From Prototheca cutis (lineage: Eukaryota; Chlorophyta; Trebouxiophyceae; Chlorellales; Chlorellaceae): DNA of 64,000 nt. The position numbers were made by a program, and so were the translations under genes. Position 1 is the first letter of the stretch. Every line of letters starts with the position of its first letter. This document shows, one piece after another, positions 33,947-44,973 of this stretch. The stretch is taken from contig BCIH01000017.1 in NCBI GenBank assembly GCA_002897115.2, positions 1-64,000 on the forward strand, read 5' to 3'. The notes beneath the pieces are model-generated. The model saw nothing but the letters and a program-made list of their open reading frames with translations. It was not told where the DNA came from and did not search any database.

Positions 33947-35260
33947 TTCGTTCGCTATATTTCACGAGCATTATGTGCACATTGTGGTTTGCTGTGCACG
34001 GTTCCTGACGAGACGAGAGCACGGTATAAGGGGGAGCAGAGCCCCTTTCCTGTGACAGTTTCGAAATTCTCCGATCGTTGCGCCACCGCTTCTTCCAGGC
34101 AGCATCCAGGCAGCATCCAGCCAGAAGCTGGCCCCTTACACAGCTGAAATGGGATCGCTGAATGGGAAACCTTTTGGATTCTAGACGGCAAGTTCCCCAG
34201 TTATGGCAACCAAGGGAGTCTGGCTGTCTGGCGTGCCATGCTCAGCCGGTGGCATCATTCATGTCGCACCCTACGAGTTCATAACACTCCGTATTCTTGT
34301 GGAACGCCTGATGCCAGTGAAGACGTGGGCTTTGCCTGATCAATCACGATTCGCCATGCTCTGCTGGGCATTCATCTGGCAATTGACACCGGTGTCTTCC
34401 GAGGCATGCTTGCACCGGAATGTCAACCATAGCCCTGTGGAGGAGTTCCTGATGAACCAACGACATTGCAAGCCTAATGCACGAGTTTGCCTGTACGATC
34501 CAGTGACTTCACAGTCCCAGTATTCTCGTCAAGCTTCGTGAGGCCACCCACGTTCTTTGAGCCGCTCTGTATCGCCGATCCTGACCAGCATTGTTGGACC
34601 TAAGCAGGCACCAGAATTGCGGTGCCACAACCTCCCTCCCTGCACACTGCTCGCCACCAACTGCACTTGAAAACGCCGTCGCAGTGACAACACGGTCACA
34701 CCCCCCAGTTTTCCATGGAGAACAGCCCAGCCAGGGAAGGGAACATTGCTGCACCACAGCGGCTGGGCGGGAACCCTACGGCCTTCGGGGAACTCGCCAT
34801 CATCGAACTTGATGTCCACTGCAAACCATCCCGAAATCCTTCCGAACCGCAAGTACACAGCATTATGTTCCATTTAAATGCCACCATGGGGTTTCAGGTG
34901 CGTGCTTCGGAAGGTACCAGACGTCGAGAAGGGCTTTCCTCACCGCTCCGATGGCCCGATTCTCTTGACTGCGCACGTAGGCCATTTCGACGTGAGATTA
35001 CGAGTGTGCATTCATGTTTCAATGGCCTTTCCTCCCATGAATGGCGGTGATGGAGGCAGAGGCCTTTGGCGGAGTGCAGGAACAAGCTTCCCCCTTATTC
35101 CTTCTTTCCCAATGCGGCTCTCGCCGAGACCTGGCCCGCAGCTGAGGTCTGCCCCATCGTGGCCCAGCACGCAAACAGGGCAGCCACAAAAACTTCTAGT
35201 CATATTCGAAAAGGAGCATAACGTACATTACAAGTCTGTCAAGCTTTTCTCCAGGGCATC
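33947..35260. other. Divergent promoter region, ALG2 and the peroxiredoxin-like gene
   Basis: A long interval of lower GC than the flanking genes. Two single-exon frames stand out: 34203-34541 plus (112 codons) and 34529-34873 minus (114 codons, with AVYLRFGRISGWFAVDIKFD). Neither has a domain I recognise, and they overlap slightly, so at most one could be real. I do not call a gene. Confidence 0.4.
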
Positions 35261-36827
35261 ATGACGGCCGTTCGCCAGGGGTGCTCCAATGTGTTCAGTA
35301 AGGCCACGGGCGGCGAAATCCCGGCCATCAAGCTGCGTCCCGGTGTGGCGCTGCCTCACGTGACGTTGCCAACCACTGAGGTATGTGAGAGAGCAGGCGC
35401 ATATGGTCGTCGTGGTCTCTCAGCTTAGGGTCGGCAGCACCTCTCGCCCCAGGTCGTCGACTCCCAGAAGCCAGCCGAGCAAGGGGGCCGAACTCCCTGC
35501 CTGCTGCACGCCCTCTGCAGGGTGGCCGCGTTGAGGTGGGCGCTCCCTCCGGTCGCTGGCAGCTGGTGGTCGTCATCAGGGGCCATCACGACCCCCTGGA
35601 CCTGACCTACCTTGCCGCACTGCAGGTGCTTATTGTGACTGTGTCTGATTCCCGGGTTGGTTTGGGGGGAGGAGGGCTTGTTGTTGCAGGCAGGCAAAGC
35701 CTCGCTCGCTCGCTCGTTCGCTTGCTCGCTGTCAGTCTTTTGGCCCTGCCACTCCAGGGGTACGTAACGGCTCCATCAATCAAAGCAGAACACAGCAGTT
35801 TGACAGCTATCAATGCTTGCGCCCCGATCCTCCACAGCACCTATACCCCGAGTTTGAGGAGCTGGGTGTAGACATCACCACTGTGTCTGCCGACACACGC
35901 GGCAAGGCCTGCAGCTTTGTAAGTTTTTTGTGCATTTTGGGGAAAGGGGATTCTTTTTGCTGTTCTCGTTGTGGAACCAGGTTGTCTTGGTTCCATGGAT
36001 GCCGCTGTGGAACAAGCCTTCTCGACGGTCTCTCTTTCTTTGCACAGGTGGACGACCTCCGTGGCGCCGTGCTGGCCGTGTCCCCGGACACCAAGGCCGG
36101 GCGTATCGGCTTCAAGGTGAGATCATCCGGTCGTTTCTGTTTAGGACCCCTTTTTGGGTTTAGCAACCTCATATTCGCCGAGTATTTTCTTTATGCCGGC
36201 AGCCGCGATGGTCATTGTCCCACAGGTTGCGTACGGTCTGAATGAGGAGCAGATGCTCCGTTGGGGGCTGTACGTCTCCAAGCCCCTAGGCCCCGACGAG
36301 TCCAACAACCTCTTTGCTGGTATGTTGTGTGGAGGGTTGAGTTTGCAAGGATGTGCCGCGCCCTAGAATCTGGTTCACTGCCAGGTTCTTGCACCAGCAG
36401 AGACCCAGGAGAAGGGCATCAACGGTCTCTATATTCCTTTCACACACCACGCACCCAAACCAAAAAAACTGCAGAGCCTGCGCTGTTCCTGATCAACCCT
36501 GCTGGTCTCCTTCATGTCATCAGCTACTCCAATGCCAGCTTTGCCCGGCCCGACCTCAAGCAGATCGTGCAGGGTGAGGATTTTTATTTATTTTTTTTGT
36601 TTGGGGGGTTTAGAGGTCTGTCCATCCATACTAGTCGTGTGCGGATGTGCATGTGGAGGATGACGTGGCACCACCCCAGTGTTCTGTTCGTGCGCTGCTG
36701 TTGCACAGAGCTTGCCCGGCTTTGATTGCTTCTGGGCCAACCATGCTCCGCCACCCACCAACGCACGCATGTAGGCATCAAGTTCATCCAGGACAGGAAG
36801 CTCCCCATCCGCGGCACTTTCCAGTGA
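35261..36827 (+). CDS. AhpC/TSA-family peroxiredoxin-like protein without catalytic cysteines
   Basis: This is a thioredoxin-fold protein of the bacterial-type family whose active site normally reads RGxHCPxCxxYL. Seven exons in phase give 206 aa: 35261-35380, 35521-35625, 35838-35918, 36048-36116, 36226-36319, 36475-36573 and 36775-36827. The core matches well: LPEF-like YPEFEELGVDITTVSADTR, VAYGLNEEQMLRWGLYVSK, AEPALFLINPAGLLHVISYS and a final IKFIQDRKLPIRG. At the active site the sequence is VVIRGHHDPLDLTYL, so both cysteines of the CxxC are aspartate (codons GAC 35590-35592 and GAC 35599-35601). The only remaining cysteines, near the start and in KACSF, are outside the site. A peroxidase role is therefore unlikely unless another residue substitutes. 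Confidence 0.87.
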
Positions 36828-37071
36828 GGATGCCCACAAGGGCTAGAGGCCCTGCCAACACCCCCCGCCCCCAGCCCCCAGTACAGAGAGCCTCCCCAAC
36901 CAGCTAGACTGCCTCTGTGCCCAGCCGGTTCCTGACACACAACCCATGCTTCCCTCCGTTCTCCGTCCTAGATTCCACCGTGTAGCCGACATTGCTTTCC
37001 GATGCCCGCGCCACTGACTCACCTCCGTGTTACAATACAAGAAAGAAGTCGGAAAAGAAGTCACGTGGCCA
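36828..37071. other. Short convergent spacer, peroxiredoxin-like and THOC5
   Basis: Tail-to-tail 3' flanks. TTACA at 37030-37034 is a TGTAA for the minus-strand THOC5 transcript, about 40 bases after its stop. Confidence 0.6.
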
Positions 37072-38683
37072 CTAGGCTTCCATGTCGGCAGTGCACAGCT
37101 CTGCAATCGCGTGCAGGACACCTAACGCATCGATGCCTTGCTCCTCGCTTTCCTTTTCTGCCAGCACACCATCCGTATCCATCGGTCCCGCGCCGTCCGT
37201 GCTACTCCCGCCAGCGGCCCGCACTGTCACGTGTGGCCCAAGGCCCGCCAGTGCCTGCACCCAGGGCAACAGGCTGCCGTCATCCGATTCCACTGGCTGC
37301 ACCTGTGCGCCATCATCTGTGCCTCCCACACGAAGGGCCGCGAGCTCTGCCGCAGTGGTCGGCTCCCGCGCCATGGCAAGCACCGCATCACCCTGAGGAG
37401 CCATGCGGAACTCGGCCGCAAACCGCGGCGGCACGCCACCAGCACCGCGAGCGTGCAGCGAGATGCCGGCTGGCAAAGCGCGCACTTCGAACCGAAGCTC
37501 CGGGGTTTCTGCGGCCGCCGCGCGACGGGCAGCTGCTGTGTTGAGTCGTGCATGCAATGTGTGCAGGGGGACCGGAAGGTTTGCAATCTCCTGTGCGGTA
37601 TCTGCGGCAGGTCCCGGTCCAACCTCCGTGCCGCGCTCGGTCCTGGGTGGCAGGGCCGCGCCGCAGCGCTCTGCGAGGGCCAGGCCGCTGGCGTGGAGCC
37701 GCATGAGCTCGGCCTCGAGGCTGGAGAGTTCGCCCCGGGCTCGTGCCACGTCCGCAGCCAGAGCGTCCCGCTGGGCCCGCAGACCCTCCAGCCGTTGCAG
37801 CGTCTCCTTCCTGGGCAAGCGGGGGGCAAGTGGTGCCGATTGGGTTGAGGGAAAAAAGTTAAGGAAAAGTGGCTTTTCTTTGGGCAGCAGCAGCAACAGC
37901 ATCTCGACCATACGACCAGGAATGCTGCTGCCTGCCTCCCTATTCCCAGCACGAACATAACAGCAAACCCCGCTCAATCCCAATCCGCCGCCTCTCAAAG
38001 CATACCGGTATGCCAGCTCGTGCGTGAGGCGGTTGAGCATGAGGCGGTGGGGGTCTTGCTCCTCATCAGCATCACCCCAGGCACGCCGAAACTCGTCAAC
38101 AGGAATCAACTCCAGCTCCTCATCGGGGTACTCGGACCTGGGTTGGGGTGGCGGTGATGGGGTGCATGGGTGGGGGGATCGATTTAAGAAGTGGCATCCA
38201 ACAGAGCTGTCTACCTCACTCGATCAGGCGCTCATGCAATGTATTTGCTCGCAGCCTGTACCCCGCGCGCAGTATGCAGAAGGGGCCAGCACAGGCAGTG
38301 TGGTGTGTTTCAGCAATGACCATCACTGGGCTCAATGCCCCTCTCCATGACACCACACTCACACCACCAGGGCAAACGCACTTGAAGGCCCGGCAGGCGG
38401 CAGCCTCCTTGGCGTAGTGGTCCTTTTCATAGGCAAGATTCTTCAGTACCAGGCCCGACTCGTCCAGACGCGTCTTGGCGGCGGCCGCTTCCTCCCGCAG
38501 GGCCTCGGTGGCCTCGCACCGCTCCCTCAGCAGGGCGCGGAGTTCCAGGATCTGCGTGGTGGCTTCCCGCAGCCCCGCCTCCAAGTCGACACTTTCATTG
38601 GTCAGGGCAGATCCCGTCTGCAGCGCGATCAGCTCCTCCAGGAGACCCGCTAAGGAGGCGGGGGTTGCCGTGGTCTGGACCAT
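37072..38683 (-). CDS. THOC5: THO complex subunit 5
   Basis: A subunit of the nuclear THO/TREX complex that couples transcription to mRNA export. The exons are 38382-38683, 38006-38137 and 37072-37810, giving 390 aa. Exon 1 is helical (LEELIALQTGSALTNESVDL) and ends KNLAYEKDHYAKEAAACRAF, the position of the family's NLLYE...L..EI..C. Exon 2 has YPDEELELIPVDEFRRAW followed by DPHRLMLNRLTHELAYR, which closely follows the THOC5 Pfam block. Exon 3 has a predicted coiled coil (RLEGLRAQRDALAADVARAR) and NLPVPLHTLHARLN. The protein is shorter than the animal form, as is typical for the N-terminal THOC5 core. The last 100 residues are poorly conserved. Confidence 0.85.
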
Positions 38684-39501
38684 GGTGCCGGCCAGTGGCT
38701 CGCCCCGTGGTGCGCCTCCGCCTCAAGGCCGGCCTAGGATGGCTCCTCGGCGATGTGATGGTTTCATGTGATATGGCACGAGTTTGTGCAGATGTCAATG
38801 CAGCGACCAGGTATCAGGTGCGGTTCGCATTGTCTTCCTACACGCCCGGATGTGATCCTAGCTCGCTCGCAGATCGCTGGGGTGAGCTTGGGCGCCCACC
38901 CCCCCACCCATGGTATCCACGATCGGACGCTGCGCATTATTACCTCACAGTCACGGTCCACCCTCGAAAAACAATCTTGCCCGAAATTTACATACGGCAC
39001 AAACTTGTGTTGAACATGCCATGTATTCCGGGGCTATGGATACCTTAGGGCAACACCTCAGCAGCTTTTGCACGCCAGCCAAGGTGTTGCTGGCTCGCAG
39101 CAAACAGCCCCTACCCATCTCTGCCCTCCCACGATCCAGGCCCATCAGATCCCAATCCTTGCAGAATCGGGCCAGTACGACGAAATGTCAACAGAGTGCA
39201 TTCTCGTGGTATACGAAACTCCATCTGCTCAGAGTCCCATCTCCCGCCAGCCGGTGCATTTTCCATTATTTGTTTAGGACGAGGTCTCCCAGATGTACCG
39301 TGCAGGGCAAAAACAATGCAACCAGCTCAGCCAGCAACAGCGTCACATCACCCCGGGGGTTGCTGGGCATCACTGATGAAAATGTTCACACTGCAGGGCA
39401 ATAGGAAGGTGGACCACCTCAATGATGGACCACCTTTGGAGCTGCTTTCCCTTGCCGGGGGAGGGAAGGAGCCCCGGGGGTTCCTACCCCCATTTGGAAG
39501 G
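38684..39501. other. Spacer upstream of THOC5
   Basis: This contains the promoter side of THOC5. Short overlapping frames have no domain or splice logic. A small GATG repeat sits at about 39518-39533. No gene is visible. Confidence 0.5.
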
Positions 39502-39698
39502 CTATAACCCCCCAGGATGGATGGATGGATGTTCATCAGCACTGCGGCGCTGGAAGCACTGAAGCCGCTCGCCGGTCTTCCGCAGGTGCTCCACGATGTG
39601 CCTCATGTTCAGGCACACCATCAAGTCTCGGTTCCAGAGACGATGCTCGCCGTTCGGGGTGTGGTAGTCTTTGTCAGTGCAGCACCAGCTGATGGCAC
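39502..39698 (-). pseudogene. TnpB/Fanzor-like C-terminal remnant
   Basis: The minus frame ending at TAG 39502-39504 reads GEHRLWNRDLMVCLNMRHI, then VEHLRKTGERLQCFQRR. This has the layout of the last RuvC segment of TnpB/Fanzor-type proteins, where a catalytic Asp in an x-R-D-x-N-(x)-x-x-N-[IM]-R context is followed by about 15 residues and a Phe-containing end. Here the RD is present, but the usual N of DxN is replaced. Upstream in the same frame are a few cysteines (WCAISWCC) but not a clean CxxC pair. No other RuvC motifs are visible further upstream. I treat it as a decayed fragment; a terminal exon of a larger gene is the alternative. Confidence 0.42.
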
Positions 39699-40393
39699 AC
39701 CACCGTGGGCGTCTGCTCCCTGCAGTGCAGGCATGGGTTGGGCACGACCTGCCCTGCTATTAGAAGGAACCCAGCCCATTCTCTGAGCGACGTGGCCGGG
39801 GAATGTGGTCAAACAGGCAATTTGTTTGGGAGACATGCCCTTGCTGTGCAGGTGAGAGTCTTCTCACAAATCTCAAAAAGGGGTTCATCATTTTCTGCGG
39901 CTGGTGCAGATTTGAGCAATGGGCAGGTCCCCGCATGCTCATTCGCATCAGTGCGGCCTCATGCCCCCACCAAGACCCATAAACCCTCCTGGCACCATCG
40001 AGGCTGCGCCTGTTACAGCAAACCATGATTCTTCAAGAGGGGTCTGAGGGAGGCACGTGGCAAAGGTGGAAACCGGTGAATCAAACTCTACAGAATCCAA
40101 TGTTGGTTGGAACGGCCTGGCGACAGCAATGGGGGGGGGCCCTCGTGGGATTCGACCCAGACCACCCAGACACGTCGCCGGGCGCAAACTCAGGCCGGGG
40201 CAATCGCCCACAGCGAAATCAGCAAGACATATCAAACCGGCGCTCAAGTTGAAACTTCTCGGGCGCTGGGTTTGAGAGTGTGGGGTGGTCTTGGGGAGGA
40301 AGGGTGGCTGTTCGGCCGTGGTGGTCCCCCCTTTTCCCGCTCACCCCCCCCCCAAAAAACCCAAGTTCCCTTCATCTCCTAATGGGCACGTGT
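39699..40393. other. Spacer downstream of LETM1
   Basis: This is the 3' flank of LETM1. Minus frames around 39760-40247 could be the eroded upstream part of the TnpB/Fanzor-like remnant, but no motif supports that. Confidence 0.4.
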
Positions 40394-43300
40394 TCACTCA
40401 TCATCATCGTCGTCGCGCTTGGCCAGCTCCATCAGCTTGTTCACGTCGATGCCACCGTTGGCCCCCGCCTGCTTGAACAGCATCTGCAGCATGTGTCGCA
40501 GCTCCTCCTCGCCCATCTGCTCCCGCAGGAAACTCAACGCCGTTTGCAGCTCCTCCATCGAGATCTGCCCAATGGGGTTTTAGAGTTTCCTTAAAATCAA
40601 CGGAGATATGCACGGGCAGGCGGCTGGTCATGGCAAAACCCATGACACCGCATGCATGCAAGCAAGCATGCATGCATAGAAGAAAAACAAACAGAAGCCA
40701 CATGCATATATAATAAAACCTTAAACCGTACCACGCCGTCGTTGTCGAGATCCAGGACACGGAGCTTTGAGCCAATCTTGCCTTCGGCGGCGTCGAGCTC
40801 GCGCTCGACGCGCGTGAGGATGCCCGCCACCTTGTCGGCGAGCCGCGTCTCACCGATCAGACCTTCCAGTGCGGCGGCACGCGAGGTCGCCAGGCCGCCG
40901 CGCGTGAAGACCATGCCGCCACCGCGGGTTTCCAGCTTGCTCTCGATGCGCCCAATCTCCTTCTCCACAAGCTCCATGAACGCCTCGCGCTCAACAGACA
41001 CGCCGGAGCTGCTCGCCAGCGCCGCCAAAGCACTGTGTTATCGAGACACAAGGGGACAGAAGGCGGTTGAACTGTGCTCGGCTGGATGCCGTCAGGCAGA
41101 GACATTCCCAAAAAACCCATTGCCCAGAACCGTCCAGGTCTGGACGACCTTTCCCTGCAGGCTCTGCCAAAAAAAGAAAGGAAGGAAAGCACGATCACTA
41201 CCCGCAGGCGCACGGCGGCATGAGGCCACCGCCACGTCTCCACACAGAGCAAGCATCATGGCTCAAGCGGTGGGAGCAGCACAGCACGGCACAGCCCTGG
41301 CCCCTGCCGCTGGCAGCGGCAGTCGTGGTGACCATACGTCAAGGCCGGGCGGGCCAGAGCCTGGCTGGGGCGACTGCCCCTCCGGCGCCCTGAAGGCACA
41401 GGAAGCATTGCAATCAGTCGTCATGGAGTTGTTGGATGGGCAGCGGGGAATGTGGGTGGGCGACCCAGGGTCATCCACCCATCAAAATAGGGTGCCCGGG
41501 GGGGGCGGCAGCCTTTTCGGCAGAGGGTGGGCAAGGGAGAGAACCAAGCAGCAGCACAGGCCAACCAGAAAACAGCCCCCGGGGAATTTGGTGGAGGGGC
41601 TTTGGAGAGCAAGCCAGACCTCCCGGGGAGTGTAGCATACACAAAGCAACAGGAAGGAAAAGGCCCCTCAAGACAAGACAAACCCATGAAGGTGGAACCG
41701 TTATGGGGAGAAGGGGGTTTTGCATGGGTCATAGATTTATTTATTTATTTATTATTATTATTTTATTTTTTATTTTTTTTTTGGGGGGGGGGGGGGGCTC
41801 ACAAGATCACCATCCAGTATTGGGGCGGAAAGGGGGAAAGGCCTGATCCAGCCGCGCTCGCCCTGCCCGGTGCTACATCCCAAAAGCCTTCCCACCCATT
41901 GCCAACTCAACAATCCAACCGTCGCCCCGAACCATCGGCGCAGTAGTGCCAAGGGCCCCCAACTCAATCGATCGACTGACCACCCCATGAACCCTCACGC
42001 CCTCCCAACAAAGGCCATGCCTCCCTCCACACAGGGAAAGCCCGTCACTCGCCCCCAAAGACCAACGAACGAACACCGGCTTGACCACAATTGCACAGAC
42101 GCACTTTACGACTTTGCGCATCTTTTGCCGGCGCCCCTCGGCGGCGGCTGCAGCCTTTTCTTCCTCGCTGACGCCCTCGAGCGCGTCGACGACCGCGGAG
42201 GCGGCGGCTTCGCGCACGACGGCCGCGGCGGCGACGGCGGCCGTGAGCTCGCGGGCCGTCTGCGCACCGGTTGTGACGGGGGTCTCCGCGGCGATGGCGG
42301 CCTCGGCTTCCTCCCGGATCATCTCTTCCTCGCGCTCCAACAGCTCCAGCTTGCGCTCGTTGACCTGGACCTTGTCCTCCTCGCCGTCGTGGGTCGAGAA
42401 GAGCTCGACGTCCTCGACGACCTCGTCCGGCAGGGAAGACAGCGTCTCCCGCAGCGACGACTCGTCGACGCCTGCGGGTGCACGGCGCCAGGCACCGCGC
42501 AGCGGCGAGGTCACCGTGAACGCGCGCGACAGCAGCAACAACGAGCTGGGCAGGCTCCTGTTCAGGCTCCAGTCCAGCCACTCGGCCAGCTGCGCGCGCA
42601 TGAAGGCCGCGGCACCCTCGCCGTAGGGCGCACGCATGCCGCGTGCCCTGCACGCCGCCCGGAGCTCGTCCTCGCTCAGCGAGCCCAGGCCTTCGGCCTG
42701 GATGTCGGCGTCGTCCTCTTTGATCTCGGCGAGGTGGCGCCGCAGCCGCGCACGCAAGAACGCATCGGTGCCAAAGGGGCTGATGCCCACGAACCGGCAC
42801 AGACTGACCAGCTGCACCCGCTCCAGATTATCCAACGTCAGCTCGTCGTTGAAGAGCTTCGCAAAACGCAGCAATTCAGCAGTTGTCACCGGCTTGCCGG
42901 CGCGGACGCGCTGCATAAATTCGTACAACTCGGCTGCACTGGTCCGTAACTCTTCGCTGCCCTCGGAGCGCATGTCCGCGGCCATCTCGCTCACGGTGTC
43001 TTGCAGGAACCGTGCGATCTCGAGCCTGGCCGAGATGGAGCGCTTGAGGGCCTCCTCCCGTGCCAGTTTGTCCTCAAACGTGCTGGGCAGCATATTGGGG
43101 AAGAGCTTGAGCGCCACGGGCAGCAGCAGCTCCATGAAAGGAACCACCACAAACACCAGCATGGGCACCAAGCGGAACATGTCGGCCGTTGTCCGAGTCA
43201 GCTGCTGGCGCTCACGCCTCGTCAGCGTCTTTCCATGCAGGACCTTGCCCACCAGCCGCGAAGCGATGCGGATGTCCGCGCCCAGCAGCTTGGTGCCAAC

Positions 43301-44130
43301 CCAGTAGTGCCGGGCCTCTGTCTTGATCGTCGCCCAGACCCGTGAGAGAGCCGCCTTCTTGTCCACCCAAGGCAGCGCCGCAAAGCTCGCCGTCCTAGAG
43401 AGATGGTGGCGCATGTGTGTGTATTGGGGGGGGAGGGTTGGGCAGCTGAAAGGAAGAAACAAACAGCCTCCATAGAAAAACACCACCATGATGACCGAAA
43501 CACACATCCATACCCCCCCCCCCCCCAAAAAAAAAAACAAAAAACAAAAAACACAAACCTCTGGGGAATGGAGAGGGTAAACATAACGATAGTCCTGGCG
43601 GCCTTGCCAGTGCCTTGCACCACCTTTTCGATGCGCTTGCGCACGCTGACGTCGCCGGGGGCAGGGCGCTCCAGGGCGCGCACGCGGCGGTGCGTCTCCT
43701 TGAGCTCCTCCAGCGCCTCGTCGCATTCCTCCGCGTCGCTGGCGCCGGCCTTGGGCGACGATGGGCCCGCGGCGGCGATGGCAGCATCGGCGTCGATCGC
43801 CGACACAGGCACCGCCCGGCGTGTCTTTGCCGGGGGGAGGCCCCCGCCAGGCAGCGGGCTGGGACCAGCCACTGTCGGGGGTTTGACATGATCCAGGCCC
43901 TGGCTGGGGTGCTGGCCCAGCCCCTGGGTGGCTAGGCAGGCCGAGGTATGGAGCCAGGCGGCGCGGCCGCCAGGGAGCAGGACGGCAGCCAGGGACGGGG
44001 CCTCGCCTGCCAGGGCCAGAGACCTGGCAGGGTCGGTCAGCGCCGCGAATGCGACGGTAGCCCCACGCCGCTGGCGCAGCAGGGAGCGTAGGGCCACCAG
44101 GGCCAACGCGCTGCCGCGTGAGGCCGACAT
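40394..44130 (-). CDS. LETM1: Mitochondrial LETM1-domain protein
   Basis: An inner-membrane protein needed for mitochondrial K+/H+ (and Ca2+) exchange and volume control. The exons are 43559-44130, 42105-43394, 40732-41032 and 40394-40564, giving 777 aa in phase. The start Met at 44130 leads a Ser/Ala/Arg-rich presequence. The LETM1 domain includes HYWVGTKLLGADIRIASRLV and ERQQLTRTTADMFRLVPMLV, with the single membrane segment near residue 263. It continues LFPNMLPSTFEDKLAREEA and ends LWDWSLN-type sequence (WLDWSLNRSLPSSLLLLS). A coiled coil rich in Glu/Ala follows. The last two exons form an EF-hand (GSKLRVLDLDNDGVVISMEE) and end in five Asp and a Glu. The second intron (41033-42104) is over 1 kb, the longest in the window. 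The first intron has G- and C-runs at opposite ends. Confidence 0.95.
43513..43526 (-). repeat. Poly-G (sense) run after the first LETM1 donor
   Basis: The plus strand shows 14 C. In the transcript this is a G-run following a T-rich stretch about 32 bases after the donor. The other end of the same intron has a sense C-run at 43426-43433. Confidence 0.9.
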
Positions 44131-44745
44131 GGTCGGGTGTCGCGGGGTTTGGGTGTCGCGGGGCGGGAGCAAGCCTCAAATGGCTCTCACAAAGAGATCA
44201 GGAAGGAAAAATGAGATGCACTCAATTCAGGGCATGCCTCTCGGGCCTGGTGCTGCCTGCGAAAACCCCGTGGCACGCCACGCCAACGGGGGAGCTGCTG
44301 GCGAGCCCGAGGATGCCGGGGAAATGCTTTGGGGCAAGATATTCCGCGTGGTCAGGAAATCACCACGGCAAACATGCACACGGTTGCCGCACCCTTATCA
44401 GTTCCTGGACTCCCGTGGTTTATGTCATGTCACATGAGAAAATTTTGGGAGACACCGGGGCACCGGGGGTCCAACTTAATGGGAGGCACCATTTTTTGAC
44501 CAACGATCAACGCGGAGCGTGATGTTGATCGGTGGTCCCCCCCGCGGGTATCCAAGAAATGCACAGTCAGACTTGGCATGCATTAATTGCATGACCCTCG
44601 ACACTTTTCAAGGTGTCGAAACCGCCGCGGGTCCAGCCCGGAGGCCGAAACCCGCGGCGGCACGGCACGGGCCCCCCAGCCTAGAAAGGCCGAAGAACCC
44701 GCGGCGATACGGCTAATGCCAAAAGAAGGAAGGAAGGGCTAATGC
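44131..44745. other. Spacer between LETM1 and the TnpB/Fanzor-like exon, with hairpins
   Basis: This holds the promoter side of LETM1. Two adjacent perfect inverted repeats occur at 44598-44619 and 44622-44660 (listed separately). No coding exon is visible. Confidence 0.5.
44598..44660. repeat. Two tandem inverted repeats (hairpins)
   Basis: The first hairpin has arms TCGACAC (44598-44604) and GTGTCGA (44613-44619) with an 8-base loop. The second has 11-base arms CCGCCGCGGGT (44622-44632) and ACCCGCGGCGG (44650-44660) with a 17-base loop. Only two bases separate them. They lie about 85 bases beyond the 3' end of the TnpB/Fanzor-like frame on the minus strand. Confidence 0.8.
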
Positions 44746-44973
44746 TCAGCCCTGCCCTGGCGTCTTGGGCGTCTCGAGCTTCTTATCAAAAGGTTCAGGC
44801 CTGACGTTGGTGTTGTGGACGACCGCGTACAACCCCAGGAAGCGGATGTTTGCGCCTGCGTTGTCGTCGCGGCGATGGATCACGCCGCATGCCGGGCACT
44901 GCAGGACAAAGTGGCTCCAGTTGGCGCTGGCGATGTGGATCAGGCACCCTTTGTGATGGCACTTGCAGCAGAT
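44746..44973 (-). CDS. TnpB/Fanzor-like C-terminal exon (zinc ribbon and RuvC III)
   Basis: After a CAG acceptor at 44974-44976 the exon reads ICCKCHHKGCLIHI, then WSHFVLQCPACGVIHRRDDN and AGANIRFLGLYAVV, and ends at TGA 44746-44748. This has the order of the end of TnpB and the eukaryotic Fanzor RNA-guided nucleases. A CxxC pair and a second CxxC(G) pair form the target-nucleic-acid-binding zinc ribbon, and RDDNAGANI supplies the third RuvC catalytic Asp (typically D-x-N-A-A-x-N-I). The exon is intact with no stops. The frame continues upstream to 45441 in low-quality sequence, without RuvC I or II motifs that I can see, so the rest of the gene is either split by introns or lost. An unrelated zinc-ribbon protein is the main alternative. 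Confidence 0.5.
   Translation of the reverse strand: MCCKCHHKGCLIHIASANWSHFVLQCPACGVIHRRDDNAGANIRFLGLYAVVHNTNVRPEPFDKKLETPKTPGQG

Noticed and set aside
42045..42800. Long alternative frames over LETM1 (both strands)
   Set aside because: These are Arg/Ala/Gly-rich shadows of the LETM1 coding exon, which is confirmed by family motifs.
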